Of a DNA stretch of 64,000 bases, positions 53,808 to 64,000 are shown one piece after another. The notes beneath the pieces were generated by a model. The model searched no databases. It worked only from the letters and a program-made list of their open reading frames with translations, and was not told the DNA's origin. The stretch is from contig NZ_BMUI01000001.1 of assembly GCF_014650115.1 (NCBI RefSeq), positions 805,840 through 869,839 on the forward strand. Reading direction: 5' to 3'. The number at the start of each line of letters is the position of its first letter. Positions within the stretch are counted from its first letter, which is position 1. A program made the translations under genes and the position numbers. The DNA comes from Streptomyces olivaceoviridis (lineage in GTDB: Bacteria; Actinomycetota; Actinomycetes; Streptomycetales; Streptomycetaceae).

Positions 53808-55908
53808 GAAATGCCTCCCCTGGCTCGGTCGAGTCCTCCGGCGTGGCCGCGTCCGGCCGGCCCGCGTTCGCGCCGGGCTCCGGACGTGCGGCGGGCCCGT
53901 CGACCGGACGCCGGGCGCCGGCGGTGGGCCGGGGCACGACGCGCGCGCCGTTGCCGTTGCCGGGCAGCGCGGTCGGGTCGACGGCCGGGGTGGCAGTGGC
54001 CAGCCGCGGCGCGATCTCCGCCCGCGGCGGCAGCGTGGGCGCCTGGACGCCGTTCTGCTGCACCGGAACGGTCGCCCGCTTCTCCTCGCCCGCCCTGGGC
54101 AGGCCGGCGTCGTCGAGGCCGCGGTTGCGGCGGGAGTCCTTGGGCTCCAGCGGTATCGGCGAGCCCCGCAGCGGCTCGTCCGCCGTCCTGGGCAGCGTCA
54201 GCCGGAACTGGGAGCCACCGCCCGGCTCGCCCCACGCCTGCAACCAGCCGCCGTGCAACCGCGCGTCCTCCAGGGCGATCGACAGCCCGAGGCCGGTACC
54301 GCCGGTGGTACGCGCGCGTGCCGGGTCGGCCCGCCAGAAGCGGCTGAAGACCCGGGTCGCCTCACCGGGCTTGAGTCCTACGCCGTAGTCCCGCACCGCG
54401 ACGGCCACGGCTCCGCCCGCGGCGGCCAGCTTGACGACGACGTCCTTGCCCTCGCCGTGCTCGACGGCGTTGACGACGAGGTTGCGCAGAATCCGCTCCA
54501 CTCGCCGGGCGTCCGCCTCGGCGACGACGGGCTGCTGGTCACCGAGCACCCGTATGCGCGTGCCCTTGCGCTCGGCGAGCGGCTCGGCACCGCTCACGAC
54601 CCGCCGGACGACCTCCCTGAGGTCTATCGGCTCGGCCTCCAGCGCCGCCGCCCCGGCGTCGAAACGGCTGATCTCCAGCAGGTCGGCGAGCAGCGACTCG
54701 AACCGGTCCAGCTGGTCGGCGAGCAGCTCGGCCGACCGCGCGGTGACCGGATCGAAGTCCTCGCGCGCCTCGTGGATGACGTCCGCGGCCATCCGGACGG
54801 TGGTCAGCGGGGTGCGCAGCTCGTGCGAGACGTCGGAGACGAACCGCCGCTGCATCCGCGACAGGTCCTCCATCTGCTGGATCTTGCCCTGCAAGTTCTG
54901 CGCCATCTTGTTGAAGGCCTCGCCCAGGCGCGCGATGTCGTCCTCGCCGGTGACCTTCATCCGCTCCTGCAACCGCCCGGCCGACAACCGCTCCGCGATC
55001 CCGGCCGCCATCCGCACCGGCGTGACGACCTGCCGCACCACCAGCCAGGCGATGGCGCCGAGCAGGACGACGACGAACAGCCCCGCGGTGGCGAGCGTGC
55101 CCTTGACCAGGCTCAGGGACTTCTCCTCCTGCGTGAGCGGGAAGAGGTAGTACAGCTCGTACGGACGACCGTTGGGGTCGTTGACCTGCTTGCCGATGAC
55201 AAGCCCCGGCTGCGAGTCCCTGCCGCCGTAGTAGACGATCCGCGCGTTGCTCTGGACGGCCGATGTGCCGCTGTTGACCCGCTCGCGCAGGGCGGCGGGC
55301 ACGCTGGACGTCGGGTTGACGTTCCCGGAGCCGCGCGGGCTGCGTCCGCCGCCGCTGTCGTCGCCCACGGGCAGCGTCACCACGTCGAAGGCGCCCGCGC
55401 CGCCGCTGGACAGCGACTCCACGAGGTCGCTCATCCACTGGATGACGTTCTGCGACTGCCGCCCGTCCCCGGTCGCCGTGCCGTCGGCGGCACCGGCCCC
55501 GGCTCCCGCACCGGTCCCGCCGGCCGCCTCGTCGGCCTTCTGCTTGGCCACCGCGAACCCGCCCGTGGCCTGGCTCTGCGACGCCTTGACCTTCGCGTCG
55601 AGCAGGCCGTTGCGCACCTGCCCGATCACGACGAAGCCCAGCAGCAGAACGACACCGAGCGACATCAGCAGGGTGGTGGCGACGACCCTGAGCTGGATGT
55701 TGCGCCGCCACAGCCGCATCACCGGCAGCAGCGGACGGCGCACCCAGCGCAGGAACAGACGAAGGACCGGGCTGCCCTGGACCCCGCCCTCAAGCAGCCC
55801 GCCGTCGAACATGGCCCGCCAGCGCGCACCCGCCGCCGTCCGGCCGACAGGCCGCCCCGGACGGGCCCCAGAACCGCCGGGAGCCGAAGCGGCGCTGTCC
55901 CCGGACAT
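53797..55908 (-). CDS. mtrB: Sensor histidine kinase MtrB
   Basis: 703 residues from ATG 55908, one base after the mtrA stop (TGACATG); an upstream GTG at 55941 would overlap mtrA by 32 bp and is less likely. Two membrane segments (about 72-95 and 290-312) flank an extracytoplasmic domain rich in Gly/Ala. A HAMP domain (PVRMAAGIAERLSAGRLQERM) leads to the HisKA box VSHELRTPLT with phospho-acceptor H362. The ATPase domain has the N box NLVVNAVEHGEG, DYGVGLKPGEA and TGGTGLGLSIALEDA. A disordered tail of about 110 residues follows. It phosphorylates MtrA, coordinating development, wall metabolism and antibiotic production in Streptomyces. Confidence 0.96.
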   Translation of the reverse strand: MSGDSAASAPGGSGARPGRPVGRTAAGARWRAMFDGGLLEGGVQGSPVLRLFLRWVRRPLLPVMRLWRRNIQLRVVATTLLMSLGVVLLLGFVVIGQVRNGLLDAKVKASQSQATGGFAVAKQKADEAAGGTGAGAGAGAADGTATGDGRQSQNVIQWMSDLVESLSSGGAGAFDVVTLPVGDDSGGGRSPRGSGNVNPTSSVPAALRERVNSGTSAVQSNARIVYYGGRDSQPGLVIGKQVNDPNGRPYELYYLFPLTQEEKSLSLVKGTLATAGLFVVVLLGAIAWLVVRQVVTPVRMAAGIAERLSAGRLQERMKVTGEDDIARLGEAFNKMAQNLQGKIQQMEDLSRMQRRFVSDVSHELRTPLTTVRMAADVIHEAREDFDPVTARSAELLADQLDRFESLLADLLEISRFDAGAAALEAEPIDLREVVRRVVSGAEPLAERKGTRIRVLGDQQPVVAEADARRVERILRNLVVNAVEHGEGKDVVVKLAAAGGAVAVAVRDYGVGLKPGEATRVFSRFWRADPARARTTGGTGLGLSIALEDARLHGGWLQAWGEPGGGSQFRLTLPRTADEPLRGSPIPLEPKDSRRNRGLDDAGLPRAGEEKRATVPVQQNGVQAPTLPPRAEIAPRLATATPAVDPTALPGNGNGARVVPRPTAGARRPVDGPAARPEPGANAGRPDAATPEDSTEPGEAFRGR

Positions 55909-55909
55909 G

Positions 55910-56599
55910 TCAGCTCGGTCCGGCCTTGTAACCGACACCACGGACGGTCACCACGATCTCCGGCCGCTCCGGGTCCTTCTCGACCTTGGAGCGCAGCCGC
56001 TGGACGTGCACGTTGACGAGCCGCGTGTCGGCCGCGTGCCGGTAGCCCCACACCTGCTCCAGCAGCACCTCACGGGTGAACACCTGCCAGGGCTTGCGCG
56101 CGAGCGCGACCAGCAGGTCGAACTCCAGCGGGGTCAGAGCTATCGACTGCCCGTCCCGCTTCACCGAGTGCCCGGCGACATCGATGACCAGGTCACCGAT
56201 GGTGAGCTGCTCCGGCGCCGGCTCCTCCGACCTGCGCAGCCGCGCCCGGATCCGGGCCACCAGCTCCTTCGGCTTGAACGGCTTGACGATGTAGTCGTCG
56301 GCGCCCGACTCCAGGCCCACGACGACATCGACGGTGTCGCTCTTGGCCGTGAGCATCACGATCGGCACACCGGACTCCGCCCGGATCAGCCGGCACACCT
56401 CGATGCCGTCCCGTCCGGGCAGCATCAGGTCGAGCAGCACCAGATCGGGCTTCGCCTCACGGAAAGCGGCCAGCGCCTTGTCGCCGTCGGCTACGAAAGA
56501 CGGCTCAAAACCTTCACCACGCAGCACGATGCCGAGCATCTCGGCCAGTGCGGTGTCGTCGTCGACGACAAGGACTCGTCCCTTCATAAACGACATCAT
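55910..56599 (-). CDS. mtrA: Response regulator MtrA
   Basis: An OmpR/PhoB-family regulator of 229 residues. The receiver domain (about 6-120) has VVDDD, the phospho-acceptor D57 in LLDLMLPG and K-containing DDYIVKPFKPKEL. The winged-helix DNA-binding domain (about 135-229) contains LTPLEFDLLVALARKPWQVFTREVLLEQVWGY and ADTRLVNVHVQRLRSKVE. The start ATG 56599 gives MMSFMKGRVLVVDDD; ATG 56587 is also possible. MtrA binds direct GTnAC-like repeats; I saw no convincing pair just upstream. It is first gene of mtrA-mtrB-lpqB and follows mtnA on the same strand after 118 bp. Confidence 0.97.
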   Translation of the reverse strand: MMSFMKGRVLVVDDDTALAEMLGIVLRGEGFEPSFVADGDKALAAFREAKPDLVLLDLMLPGRDGIEVCRLIRAESGVPIVMLTAKSDTVDVVVGLESGADDYIVKPFKPKELVARIRARLRRSEEPAPEQLTIGDLVIDVAGHSVKRDGQSIALTPLEFDLLVALARKPWQVFTREVLLEQVWGYRHAADTRLVNVHVQRLRSKVEKDPERPEIVVTVRGVGYKAGPS

Positions 56600-56717
56600 C
56601 CCATTCTCATAACAGCGACAGGCGCCCTGGTGAGGGAGGTCACTGGCCGGTGACGATAGTCGTACGGGGCCGTCACTGTCTGCCCCTGTCCGTCGACGAC
56701 GGTGCCGGTCACCGATG

Positions 56718-57863
56718 TCAACCCGACGCCTGCGGAGCCCCAGCCGGAGGCCGGGCGCACAGTTCCGCGAGCGCCTCGGCCGTCACGGGCGAGATCACTC
56801 CCTCCTCGGTGACGATCGCCGTCACCAGTTCGGGCGGGGTCACGTCGAACGCCGGGTTGTACGCCTGCGTCCCCAGCGGTGCCATCGGAATCCCACCCCC
56901 TGCTCCCGCCGCCTGGGGCGCCGCCATCTCGGTCACCTCGAAGCCGGGACGCTGCTCGACCTCGATGGACGCCCCGTCGGGAGTGCCCGGGTCGACCGTC
57001 GTCAGCGGCGCCACCACGATGAACGGCACATGGTGGTACCGGGCGAGCACGGCGAGCGGATAGCTCCCCACCTTGTTCGCCACCGAACCGTCGGCCGCGA
57101 TCCGGTCCGCTCCGATCAGCACCGCGTCCACCTCACCCGCCGCGAACAGGGAACCCGCCGCGTTGTCCGTGAGCAGGGTGTACGCCATACCGCTGCGGGC
57201 CGCTTCGTACGCCGTCAGGCGAGCGCCTTGCAGCAGCGGACGCGTCTCGTCCACCCACAGCCGCCGCAGCCGGCCCGCCCGGTGCGCGGCGAGGGCCACC
57301 GCGAAGGCCGTGCCCTCCCCGCCCGACACCAGCGACCCGGTGTTGCAGTGGGTCAGAATCCGGTGCCCGCCGCCGGACAGCAACTCGTCCAGCAGCGCCA
57401 GACCATGGGCCGCCATCCGGGCGCTGGCCTCGGCGTCCTCCTGGTGCAGCGCCCGCGCCGCGGTCAGCGCCGCCACGGCGGCCGCGGTCGGGTCGCCGGT
57501 CCGTGCCAGCGCCGCCTCGTGCGCCGCCCGCGCCCGGCGCACCCCGACGGACAGGTTCACCGCGGTGGGCCTGGCCTCTTCGAGCGCCCGCGCGGCCTCG
57601 GCCACGTCGAAGCCCCGCGCGGCGGCGAGCGCGACGCCGTACGCCCCCGCGATCCCGAGCAGCGGCGCCCCGCGCACGGCGAGCGAACGGATCGCCTCCA
57701 CCAGCGCCGCCGCGTCCGTGCACACCAACTCGACCTCTTCGGCCGGAAGCCTCGTCTGATCGAGAAGGACCAGTACGGGACCTTCTGGTGGTTCCTCCCA
57801 TCGAATCGCCGGTATCTCGGTCGGCCGCTTGTCCCCGCCGGTTCGCGCCTGCTGATCAACCAT
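56718..57863 (-). CDS. mtnA: 5-methylthioribose-1-phosphate isomerase
   Basis: MtnA converts 5-methylthioribose-1-phosphate to methylthioribulose-1-phosphate in methionine salvage. It belongs to the eIF2B-like superfamily. 381 residues from ATG 57863. The open frame goes on to 58241 but that part is not conserved. Catalytic motifs are present: RGAPLLGIAGAYGVALA, the active-site Cys in THCNTGSL, and the Asp in IGADRIAADGSVANKVGSY. The C-terminal YNPAFDVTPPELVTAIVTEEGVISP is typical. No other methionine-salvage genes are nearby. It is divergent from the membrane-protein gene at 58004. Confidence 0.94.
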   Translation of the reverse strand: MVDQQARTGGDKRPTEIPAIRWEEPPEGPVLVLLDQTRLPAEEVELVCTDAAALVEAIRSLAVRGAPLLGIAGAYGVALAAARGFDVAEAARALEEARPTAVNLSVGVRRARAAHEAALARTGDPTAAAVAALTAARALHQEDAEASARMAAHGLALLDELLSGGGHRILTHCNTGSLVSGGEGTAFAVALAAHRAGRLRRLWVDETRPLLQGARLTAYEAARSGMAYTLLTDNAAGSLFAAGEVDAVLIGADRIAADGSVANKVGSYPLAVLARYHHVPFIVVAPLTTVDPGTPDGASIEVEQRPGFEVTEMAAPQAAGAGGGIPMAPLGTQAYNPAFDVTPPELVTAIVTEEGVISPVTAEALAELCARPPAGAPQASG

Positions 57864-58003
57864 GCCGTCAGTCTGCCCCGGATCCAGCGGACAATTGAAG
57901 GTATCCAGCCGCCACCATGGCCGATCCCCCGGTGACCAGCCCATGGCACGATGGCTGCCAACCTGCCGCCGCGACCGCGGACGGGCACCGAGAAGGAGCT
58001 TCG

Positions 58004-59407
58004 ATGACTGACACTCCGGGCTGGGCCTCGCCCGGATCCGCCCCGTCGTCCGAGGGGCGGGAACCCGGTGCGTCCGGCCCCGCCGAGCCCGCGGACCGTC
58101 CCGGCCCGAGCGAACCGGCGCCGCAGCCGAGCGCGGACCCGCAGGGCCCAGGCTCGAAGTGGTCCACGGCACAGCCGCCGGCCGGCCAGTGGTCCGCACC
58201 CACCGGTGCCCCGAGCCCGAACCAGGCACCCCCGCCCCCACCTCCCGGCCCGGGCTGGGGCGGCGGGCAGCCCGGCGGCCCCGGCCCCGGCCCCGGCCCC
58301 GGCGGCTACGGTGCCCCCGGCGGGTACGGCGGCCCCCCTCCCGGCTACGGCGGTTACGGCACCCCGGGCGGCTACCCCGCCTGGGGCGGCGGCTGGGGAG
58401 GCCCCCCGCCGGCGGCCAAGCCCGGCGTCATCCCGCTCCGCCCGCTCGGTGTCGGCGAGATCCTCGACGGCGCCGTCTCCACCATGCGCACCTACTGGCG
58501 CACGGTCCTCGGCATCGCGCTGGCCGTCGCCGTCGTCACGGACACCTGCCTGGTCCTCGTCCAGGGCTTCTTCATCAACGACGCCCTCGCCCGCACATCG
58601 CTCGACAGCCGCACCGCCACCCTCGACGACGTCTACCGCTCCCTGCGCGATTCCATGATCGGCACCGGCATCGTCACGGTGATCTCCGCAGCCGCCGTCA
58701 TCGTGGCCACCGCCCTGCTCACGACCATCACCAGTCGGGCCGTGCTCGGCAGGCCGGTCAGCACCGGCGAGGCCTGGCGCGAGGCCCGTCCGCAGATCCC
58801 GAAGCTGGCCGGACTGCTCATCCTGCTCGGCCTGATCACCATCGGGGTGATCGTCGCCGGCGCACTGCCCGGCTTCCTGGTCCTGCTGAGCGGCGGCAGC
58901 GACGCCGGCGGAGCCGCCCTGTTCGCCCTGGGCATCCTCGGAGGAGTCGTCGTCGCGGTGTGGCTGGCCATCCGCTACTACCTGGCCGCTCCCGCCCTGA
59001 TGCTGGAACGCCAGAGCGTCACCAAGGCCATGAGCCGCTCCGCCAAGCTGGTGCGCGGCTCCTGGTGGCGCGTCTTCGGCATCCAGCTGCTCGCCTGGCT
59101 CATCGCCAACATCGTCTCGGCCATCGTCACCATCCCCTTCGCCCTCATCGGCGCCGCCGTCAGCGGTGACGGCATGGACGACTTCCTCGGCACCAGCGGC
59201 GGACACGTCGGCTGGGCGTTCCTGATCATCCGGGGCATCGGCTCCCTGCTCGGCACCACGCTCACCCTCCCGATCAGCGCTGGCGTCACCGTGCTCCTCT
59301 ACATCGACCAGCGCATCCGCCGCGAGGCCCTCGACCTCGAACTGGCCCGCGCCGCCGGCGTCCGGGGTCACGGCACCGGCGGCCCCGGCCCCGTCCCCGG
59401 GAGCTGA
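58004..59407 (+). CDS. Membrane protein with Pro/Gly-rich N-terminal tail (glycerophosphodiester phosphodiesterase membrane-domain type)
   Basis: 467 residues from ATG 58004 with AGAAGGAG six bases upstream. The first 145 residues are disordered, rich in Pro, Gly, Ser and Tyr (GGYG/GGPPPGYGG units), and presumably cytoplasmic. The rest has about six hydrophobic segments starting PLRPLGVGEILDGAVSTMRTYWRTVLGIAL. Conserved-looking features are SRAVLGRPVSTGEAWREARPQIPKL and KAMSRSAKLVRGSWWRVFGI. This layout is common in actinobacteria and is often annotated as a glycerophosphoryl diester phosphodiesterase membrane domain; no catalytic phosphodiesterase domain is present. It starts the DUF4129-DUF4350-MoxR-DUF58 run, with 4 bp to the next gene. 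Confidence 0.85.
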   Translation: MTDTPGWASPGSAPSSEGREPGASGPAEPADRPGPSEPAPQPSADPQGPGSKWSTAQPPAGQWSAPTGAPSPNQAPPPPPPGPGWGGGQPGGPGPGPGPGGYGAPGGYGGPPPGYGGYGTPGGYPAWGGGWGGPPPAAKPGVIPLRPLGVGEILDGAVSTMRTYWRTVLGIALAVAVVTDTCLVLVQGFFINDALARTSLDSRTATLDDVYRSLRDSMIGTGIVTVISAAAVIVATALLTTITSRAVLGRPVSTGEAWREARPQIPKLAGLLILLGLITIGVIVAGALPGFLVLLSGGSDAGGAALFALGILGGVVVAVWLAIRYYLAAPALMLERQSVTKAMSRSAKLVRGSWWRVFGIQLLAWLIANIVSAIVTIPFALIGAAVSGDGMDDFLGTSGGHVGWAFLIIRGIGSLLGTTLTLPISAGVTVLLYIDQRIRREALDLELARAAGVRGHGTGGPGPVPGS

Positions 59408-59411
59408 TGCG

Positions 59412-60197
59412 GTGAGCCTCACGGGGGGAGTTCTCACGGCGGCGCCCCCATCGGGCACCGCCACCGCGGTCGCGGGCCGGCTGCTGCGTGCGACGGACCG
59501 GGTCGTGCTGGCCGGTGGCTCGGGAGACGAGCCACCGGTGACCATCGGGCGCGATCCCGCACGCGAGGCGGCCCGGCGCGAGCTGTCCAAGGGGATGTAC
59601 CACGAGAACGACCCCAGCCTGCTCCAGCGTGCCCTGAACGCGTTCTGGGACTGGCTCGACCGGGCCCTCGGCTCGGCTGCCTCGGCGACCCCTGGTGGCG
59701 CGGTCGGCCTGGTCGTCGTCATCCTGTTCGTCGTCGCCGTCCTCGCCGCCCTGTGGTGGCGCCTGGGCACCCCCCACCGCCGGCCCGCCTCGGCCGCAGT
59801 CCTCTTCGACGAGCGCCCCCGCAGCGCCGCGGAACACCGCGCCGCCAGCGAGGCCCACGCGGCCCAGGGCCACTGGAACCAGGCCGTCCAGGAACGCATG
59901 CGGGCCCTCGTCCGCTCCCTGGAGGAACGGGCCCTGCTCGACGTGCGCCCCGGCCGCACCGCCGACGAAGCAGCCGCCGAGGCCGGGCGCGTCCTGCCCG
60001 CGCAGACCGACCGACTGCGCGCCGCCGCCCGTGAGTTCGACGACGTCACATACGGCGGACGCACGGCCGGCGAGCCGTCGTACCACCGCCTCGCCGAACT
60101 CGACCGCGACCTGGAACACACCAGACCGGCCCTCGCAAACAGCCCCGCCAGCGCCACCACCAAGGCCCAGAGCACCCGCCAGGGGGCCGCCGAGTGA
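59412..60197 (+). CDS. DUF4129-domain membrane protein
   Basis: 261 residues from GTG 59412. One membrane segment (GGAVGLVVVILFVVAVLAALWW, about residues 95-118) separates a basic, amphipathic outer part (DPAREAARRELSKGMYHENDPSLLQRALNAFWDWLDR) from a cytoplasmic DUF4129 domain (QAVQERMRALVRSLEERALLDVRPGRTADEAAAEAG). Such proteins accompany MoxR ATPases and DUF58/VWA proteins and are thought to act in envelope-linked complexes, with no defined activity. It overlaps the next gene by GTGA, giving tight translational coupling. Confidence 0.88.
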   Translation: MSLTGGVLTAAPPSGTATAVAGRLLRATDRVVLAGGSGDEPPVTIGRDPAREAARRELSKGMYHENDPSLLQRALNAFWDWLDRALGSAASATPGGAVGLVVVILFVVAVLAALWWRLGTPHRRPASAAVLFDERPRSAAEHRAASEAHAAQGHWNQAVQERMRALVRSLEERALLDVRPGRTADEAAAEAGRVLPAQTDRLRAAAREFDDVTYGGRTAGEPSYHRLAELDRDLEHTRPALANSPASATTKAQSTRQGAAE

Positions 60198-61386
60198 CCA
60201 CCGAGACCGCCCCGGCGACCACCTCCACCGCGTCCTCCGGCCGCCGGCTGTGGACCCGGACACGAGGCATCGCACTCGCCGTCGTGCTGCTCCTGGCCGC
60301 GGCCGTCGCCATGGCCGCCGTACGCTCCACCACCCGCCACGGCGACCTGGACCCGCGCTCGCCCGATCCCTACGGCAGCCGCGCCGTCGCCCAACTCCTG
60401 GCCGAACGAGGCGTCTCCACCCGCGTGGTCACCACCCTCGGGGCGGCCCGCGCCGCCACCGGCCCGGACACCACCCTGCTCGTCGCCGTACCCGACCTGC
60501 TGACCCACCGCCAACAGACCCAGCTGCACGCGGCGACCGCGTCCTCCGGCGGGCGGACCGTCCTCGTCGCGGCCGGCAGCTGGTCCGTCGAACGGCTCGC
60601 CCCCGGGGTCGCCGCGGACCCCGCCACCAGCGACAGCTCCACCCTCGACCCGGACTGCACGCTGCCCGAAGCCCGGCGCGCGGGCCCCGCCGACACCGGC
60701 GGCACCCGTTACACCACCACCCGCCTCGACGCCGACTCCTGCTACCCCAGCGAACGCCTCGCCACCCTGCTGCGCGTCCCCGCGACCTCCGGAGGCGGTG
60801 ACACCGTCGTCCTCGGCGCGCCCGACATCCTCTACAACGACCGCCTCGACGAGCAGGGCAACGCCTCGCTCGCCCTTCAACTCCTCGGCTCCCGCCCCCA
60901 TCTGGTCTGGTACCTCCCCTCGCTGTCCGACGCCTCCGCCACCGAGAACGGCGAACGGAAGAGCTTCCTCGACCTGCTCCCCCCGGGATGGCTCTGGGCC
61001 ACCCTGCAACTGTTCATCGCGGCAGCCCTCGCCGCCTTCTGGCGGGCGCGCCGGTTCGGCCCCCTCGTGCCGGAGAAACTCCCCGTCGCGATCCGTGCCT
61101 CCGAGACCGCCGAAGGCCGCGCCCGCCTCTACCGCAACGCCAACGCCCGCGACCGCGCCGCCGCCGCTCTTCGCTCCGGCACCCGCACCCGCCTCGCCCC
61201 CCTCGTCGGCGTCCCCGTCACCCAGGCGCACACGCCCGAGGCCCTGCTTCCCGCCGTGTCCGCCCACCTGGCCGGCGACGGACAGGCCCTGCACTCCCTC
61301 CTCTTCGGACCGCCACCCGGCGACGACGCGGCCCTCATCACCCTCACCGACCAACTCGACGCCCTCGAAAGAGAGGTACGCCGTTC

Positions 61387-61390
<4 letters not shown>
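60194..61390 (+). CDS. DUF4350-domain membrane protein
   Basis: 398 residues from GTG 60194. An N-terminal membrane segment (about 26-42) is followed by a DUF4350 region: DLDPRSPDPYGSRAVAQLLAERGVSTRVVTTL, a ThuA/GATase-like fold that is presumably outside or periplasm-facing. A second membrane segment (WLWATLQLFIAAALAAFW, about 267-285) leads to a cytoplasmic tail with RRFGPLVPEKLPVAIRASETAEGRARLYRNANARDRAAAALR. The family is regularly encoded between DUF4129 and MoxR genes. The MoxR start overlaps the stop by ATGA. Confidence 0.88.
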
Positions 61391-62378
<988 letters not shown>

Positions 62379-62379
<1 letters not shown>

Positions 62380-63689
62380 TGGCACTCACCGGACGCGCCG
62401 CCCTCCTCGCGGCCCTCGGCTCGATCCCCGTCGGCATCCTGGAACCGAGCTGGACGGGCATCCTCGCGGTCAACGGCCCCCTGGCCCTGGCCTGCGCCTG
62501 CGACTACGCACTGGCCGCGCCGGTACGCCGTCTCCAGCTCGCCCGCTCCGGCGACAGCTCCATCCGCCTCGGCGACCCCGCCAACGTCACACTCACGATC
62601 ACGAACCCGTCCCGCCGCCCGCTGCGGGCACGGCTGCGGGACGCGTGGCCACCGAGCAGCTGGCAGCCGGGCACCGAGATCGACGCCTCCCGGCACCTGC
62701 TGACCGTCCCACCGGGCGAGCGCCGACGCGTGACGACCCGACTGCGCCCCACCCGCCGTGGCGACCGCCAAGCCGACCGCGTGACGATCCGCTCCTACGG
62801 CCCCCTCGGACTCTTCTCCCGCCAAGGCGCCCACAAGGTCCCCTGGACAGTACGGGTTCTGCCCCCGTTCACCAGCCGCAAGCACCTCCCGTCGAAACTC
62901 GCCCGATTGCGTGAACTCGACGGCCGCACCAGCGTGCTGACCCGCGGGGAGGGAACGGAGTTCGACAGCCTGCGCGAGTACGTTCCCGGTGACGACACCC
63001 GCTCGATCGACTGGCGTGCCACGGCCCGGCAGTCGGCCGTCGCCGTCCGCACCTGGCGCCCCGAACGCGACCGGCACATCCTGCTCGTCCTGGACACCGG
63101 CCGTACCTCGGCCGGCCGGGTGGGCGACGCACCACGCCTGGACGCCTCCATGGACGCGGCCCTGCTGCTCGCTGCTCTCGCCTCGCGCGCAGGCGACCGC
63201 GTGGCGTTGCTGGCCTACGACCGGCGGGTCCGCGCCCTGGTCCAGGGCCGCGCGGCGGGTGATGTGCTGCCTTCGCTGGTCCATGCGATGGCGACACTGG
63301 AACCGGAACTCGTCGAGACCAACGCTCGCGGCCTCACCGCCACCGCGCTGCGTACCGCGCCTCGCCGCTCCCTGATCGTGCTGCTCACGACGCTGGACGC
63401 GGCACCGGTGGAGCAGGGACTGCTTCCCGTGCTCCCGCAACTCACTCAACGCCATACTGTTCTGGTCGCCTCGGTGGCGGATCCGCACATTGCCCGTATG
63501 GCGCAGGCCCGGGGTGACACCGAGGCGGTGTACGAAGCGGCGGCAGCGGCTCAGGCACAGAGCGAGCGCCGGCGCACTGCCGAGCAACTTCGCCGTCATG
63601 GGGTGACGGTGGTGGACGCGACCCCTGAGGATCTGGCACCGGCGCTTGCGGATGCGTATCTGGCTCTCAAAGCGGCGGGTCGACTCTGA
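62379..63689 (+). CDS. DUF58-domain protein, MoxR partner
   Basis: 436 residues, starting in the TGATG overlap with the MoxR gene. Two hydrophobic segments (about 5-45) are followed by an Ig-like part (SSIRLGDPANVTLTITNPSRRPLRARL). The DUF58 signature GTEFDSLREYVPGDDTRSIDWRATARQ is followed by a VWA-like fold with LLVLDTGRTSAGRVG in place of a perfect DxSxS MIDAS motif. Its substrate or client is unknown. It ends the operon and is followed by a strong terminator that also faces the rRNA operon. Confidence 0.93.
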
Positions 63690-63743
63690 AAGGCTTCGGC
63701 CCCTCGCTGTCCCCTCGGGGACGCCGAATTGCCCTCAAACGCA

Positions 63744-63776
63744 GAAAACCCCCGCACCGAAGGTGCGGGGGTTTTC
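63744..63776. terminator. Bidirectional terminator between DUF58 gene and rRNA operon
   Basis: A perfect 15-bp stem, GAAAACCCCCGCACC with its complement, and a three-base loop. It has an A-run on one side and a T-run on the other, so it can stop the plus-strand DUF58 transcript and the minus-strand rRNA transcript. Confidence 0.9.
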
Positions 63777-63785
63777 CCAAAAATT

Positions 63786-63904
63786 GTTCGGCGGCGTCCT
63801 ACTCTCCCACAGGGTCCCCCCTGCAGTACCATCGGCGCTGTGAGGCTTAGCTTCCGGGTTCGAAATGTAACCGGGCGTTTCCCTCACGCTATGACCACCG
63901 AAAC
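63786..63904 (-). rRNA. 5S ribosomal RNA
   Basis: Read on the minus strand the 119 bases begin GTTTCGGTGGTCATAGCGTG and end GGACGCCGCCGAAC, matching the Streptomyces 5S rRNA I recall nearly base for base, including CCGAACCCGGAAGCTAAGCC-like core with one T for C. The ends pair as the 5S terminal helix. This is the last gene of an rRNA operon whose 23S and 16S genes lie to the right of the window. Confidence 0.96.
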
Positions 63905-64000
63905 ACTATGAAACAATCAACCGGAACGCCCCACACAAGGGACGACATGGTCGTGGTTTCAGAACCAACACAGTGAACGCGAGCGTCTGAGGACAAGCCC
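63905..64000 (-). other. 23S-5S rRNA spacer, possibly the 3' tip of 23S
   Basis: The minus-strand transcript here links 23S to 5S. The stretch from about 63905 to 63985 contains GTTCACTGTGTTGGTTCTGAAACC, typical of the Streptomyces spacer. The last bases (GGGCTTGTCC on the minus strand) may be the 3' end of 23S, but the boundary is not certain. Confidence 0.6.

Overview
The window is about 72 % GC with dense, short-spaced, actinomycete-style operons and many GTG/TTG starts. Its gene content (ftsE, prfB, paired Ser/Thr kinases, the 180-kDa NAD-glutamate dehydrogenase, secA, hpf, lpqB-mtrB-mtrA, mtnA) is that of a Streptomyces chromosome core region. As far as I can recall the order follows the S. 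coelicolor prfB-secA-mtrAB region; I could not check this by alignment. No IS element, prophage, tRNA or CRISPR array was seen.

Layout. 1-10.5 kb: truncated ftsE, a 66-aa CxxC membrane protein, an LAETG-sorted repeat protein, prfB, two transmembrane Ser/Thr kinases (pkaB- and pkaA-like) and an orphan FHA-FtsK/SpoIIIE-like ATPase divergent from them. 10.7-14.3 kb: a three-gene sugar ABC importer whose first permease carries an unusual insert of about 145 residues. 14.5-35.3 kb: a cell-wall glycopolymer locus with four GT2/TagF-like fusion proteins, two further GT2 proteins, three multi-membrane proteins (two of GT-C type) and a TagGH-like ABC exporter, interrupted by an ohrA/ohrR pair and a TetR gene. 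35.4-43.9 kb: NAD-GDH, a DJ-1/PfpI protein, a 31-bp tandem-repeat array, a HAD hydrolase, a small conserved protein and an Rv3235-like protein. 44.0-50.6 kb: secA, GNAT, a YcaQ/AlkX-like protein, an orphan NarL-type regulator and hpf. 50.9-57.9 kb: ComF-like protein, lpqB, mtrB, mtrA and mtnA. 58.0-63.7 kb: a membrane protein followed by a DUF4129-DUF4350-MoxR-DUF58 operon, convergent on the 5S end of an rRNA operon.

How the genes fit together. Much of the window concerns the cell envelope and its control: division (ftsE), kinases, cell-wall polymer synthesis and export, sortase-type anchoring, SecA secretion and the MtrAB-LpqB envelope/development signalling system.

The most unusual signals are: (i) the four GT2-TagF paralogues, in which loss of catalytic motifs alternates between the two domains; (ii) a 22-bp tandem repeat with a CTCTTAA core upstream of one glycopolymer gene, with the same core repeated upstream of another; (iii) an hpf leader combining a possible 14-codon upstream ORF with a perfect 22-bp palindrome over its stop; (iv) the permease insert; (v) a Walker A Lys-to-Arg change in the FHA-FtsK protein; (vi) the 31-bp tandem array. 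All functional statements are from reading the sequence by eye and recalled family knowledge; no database search was run.
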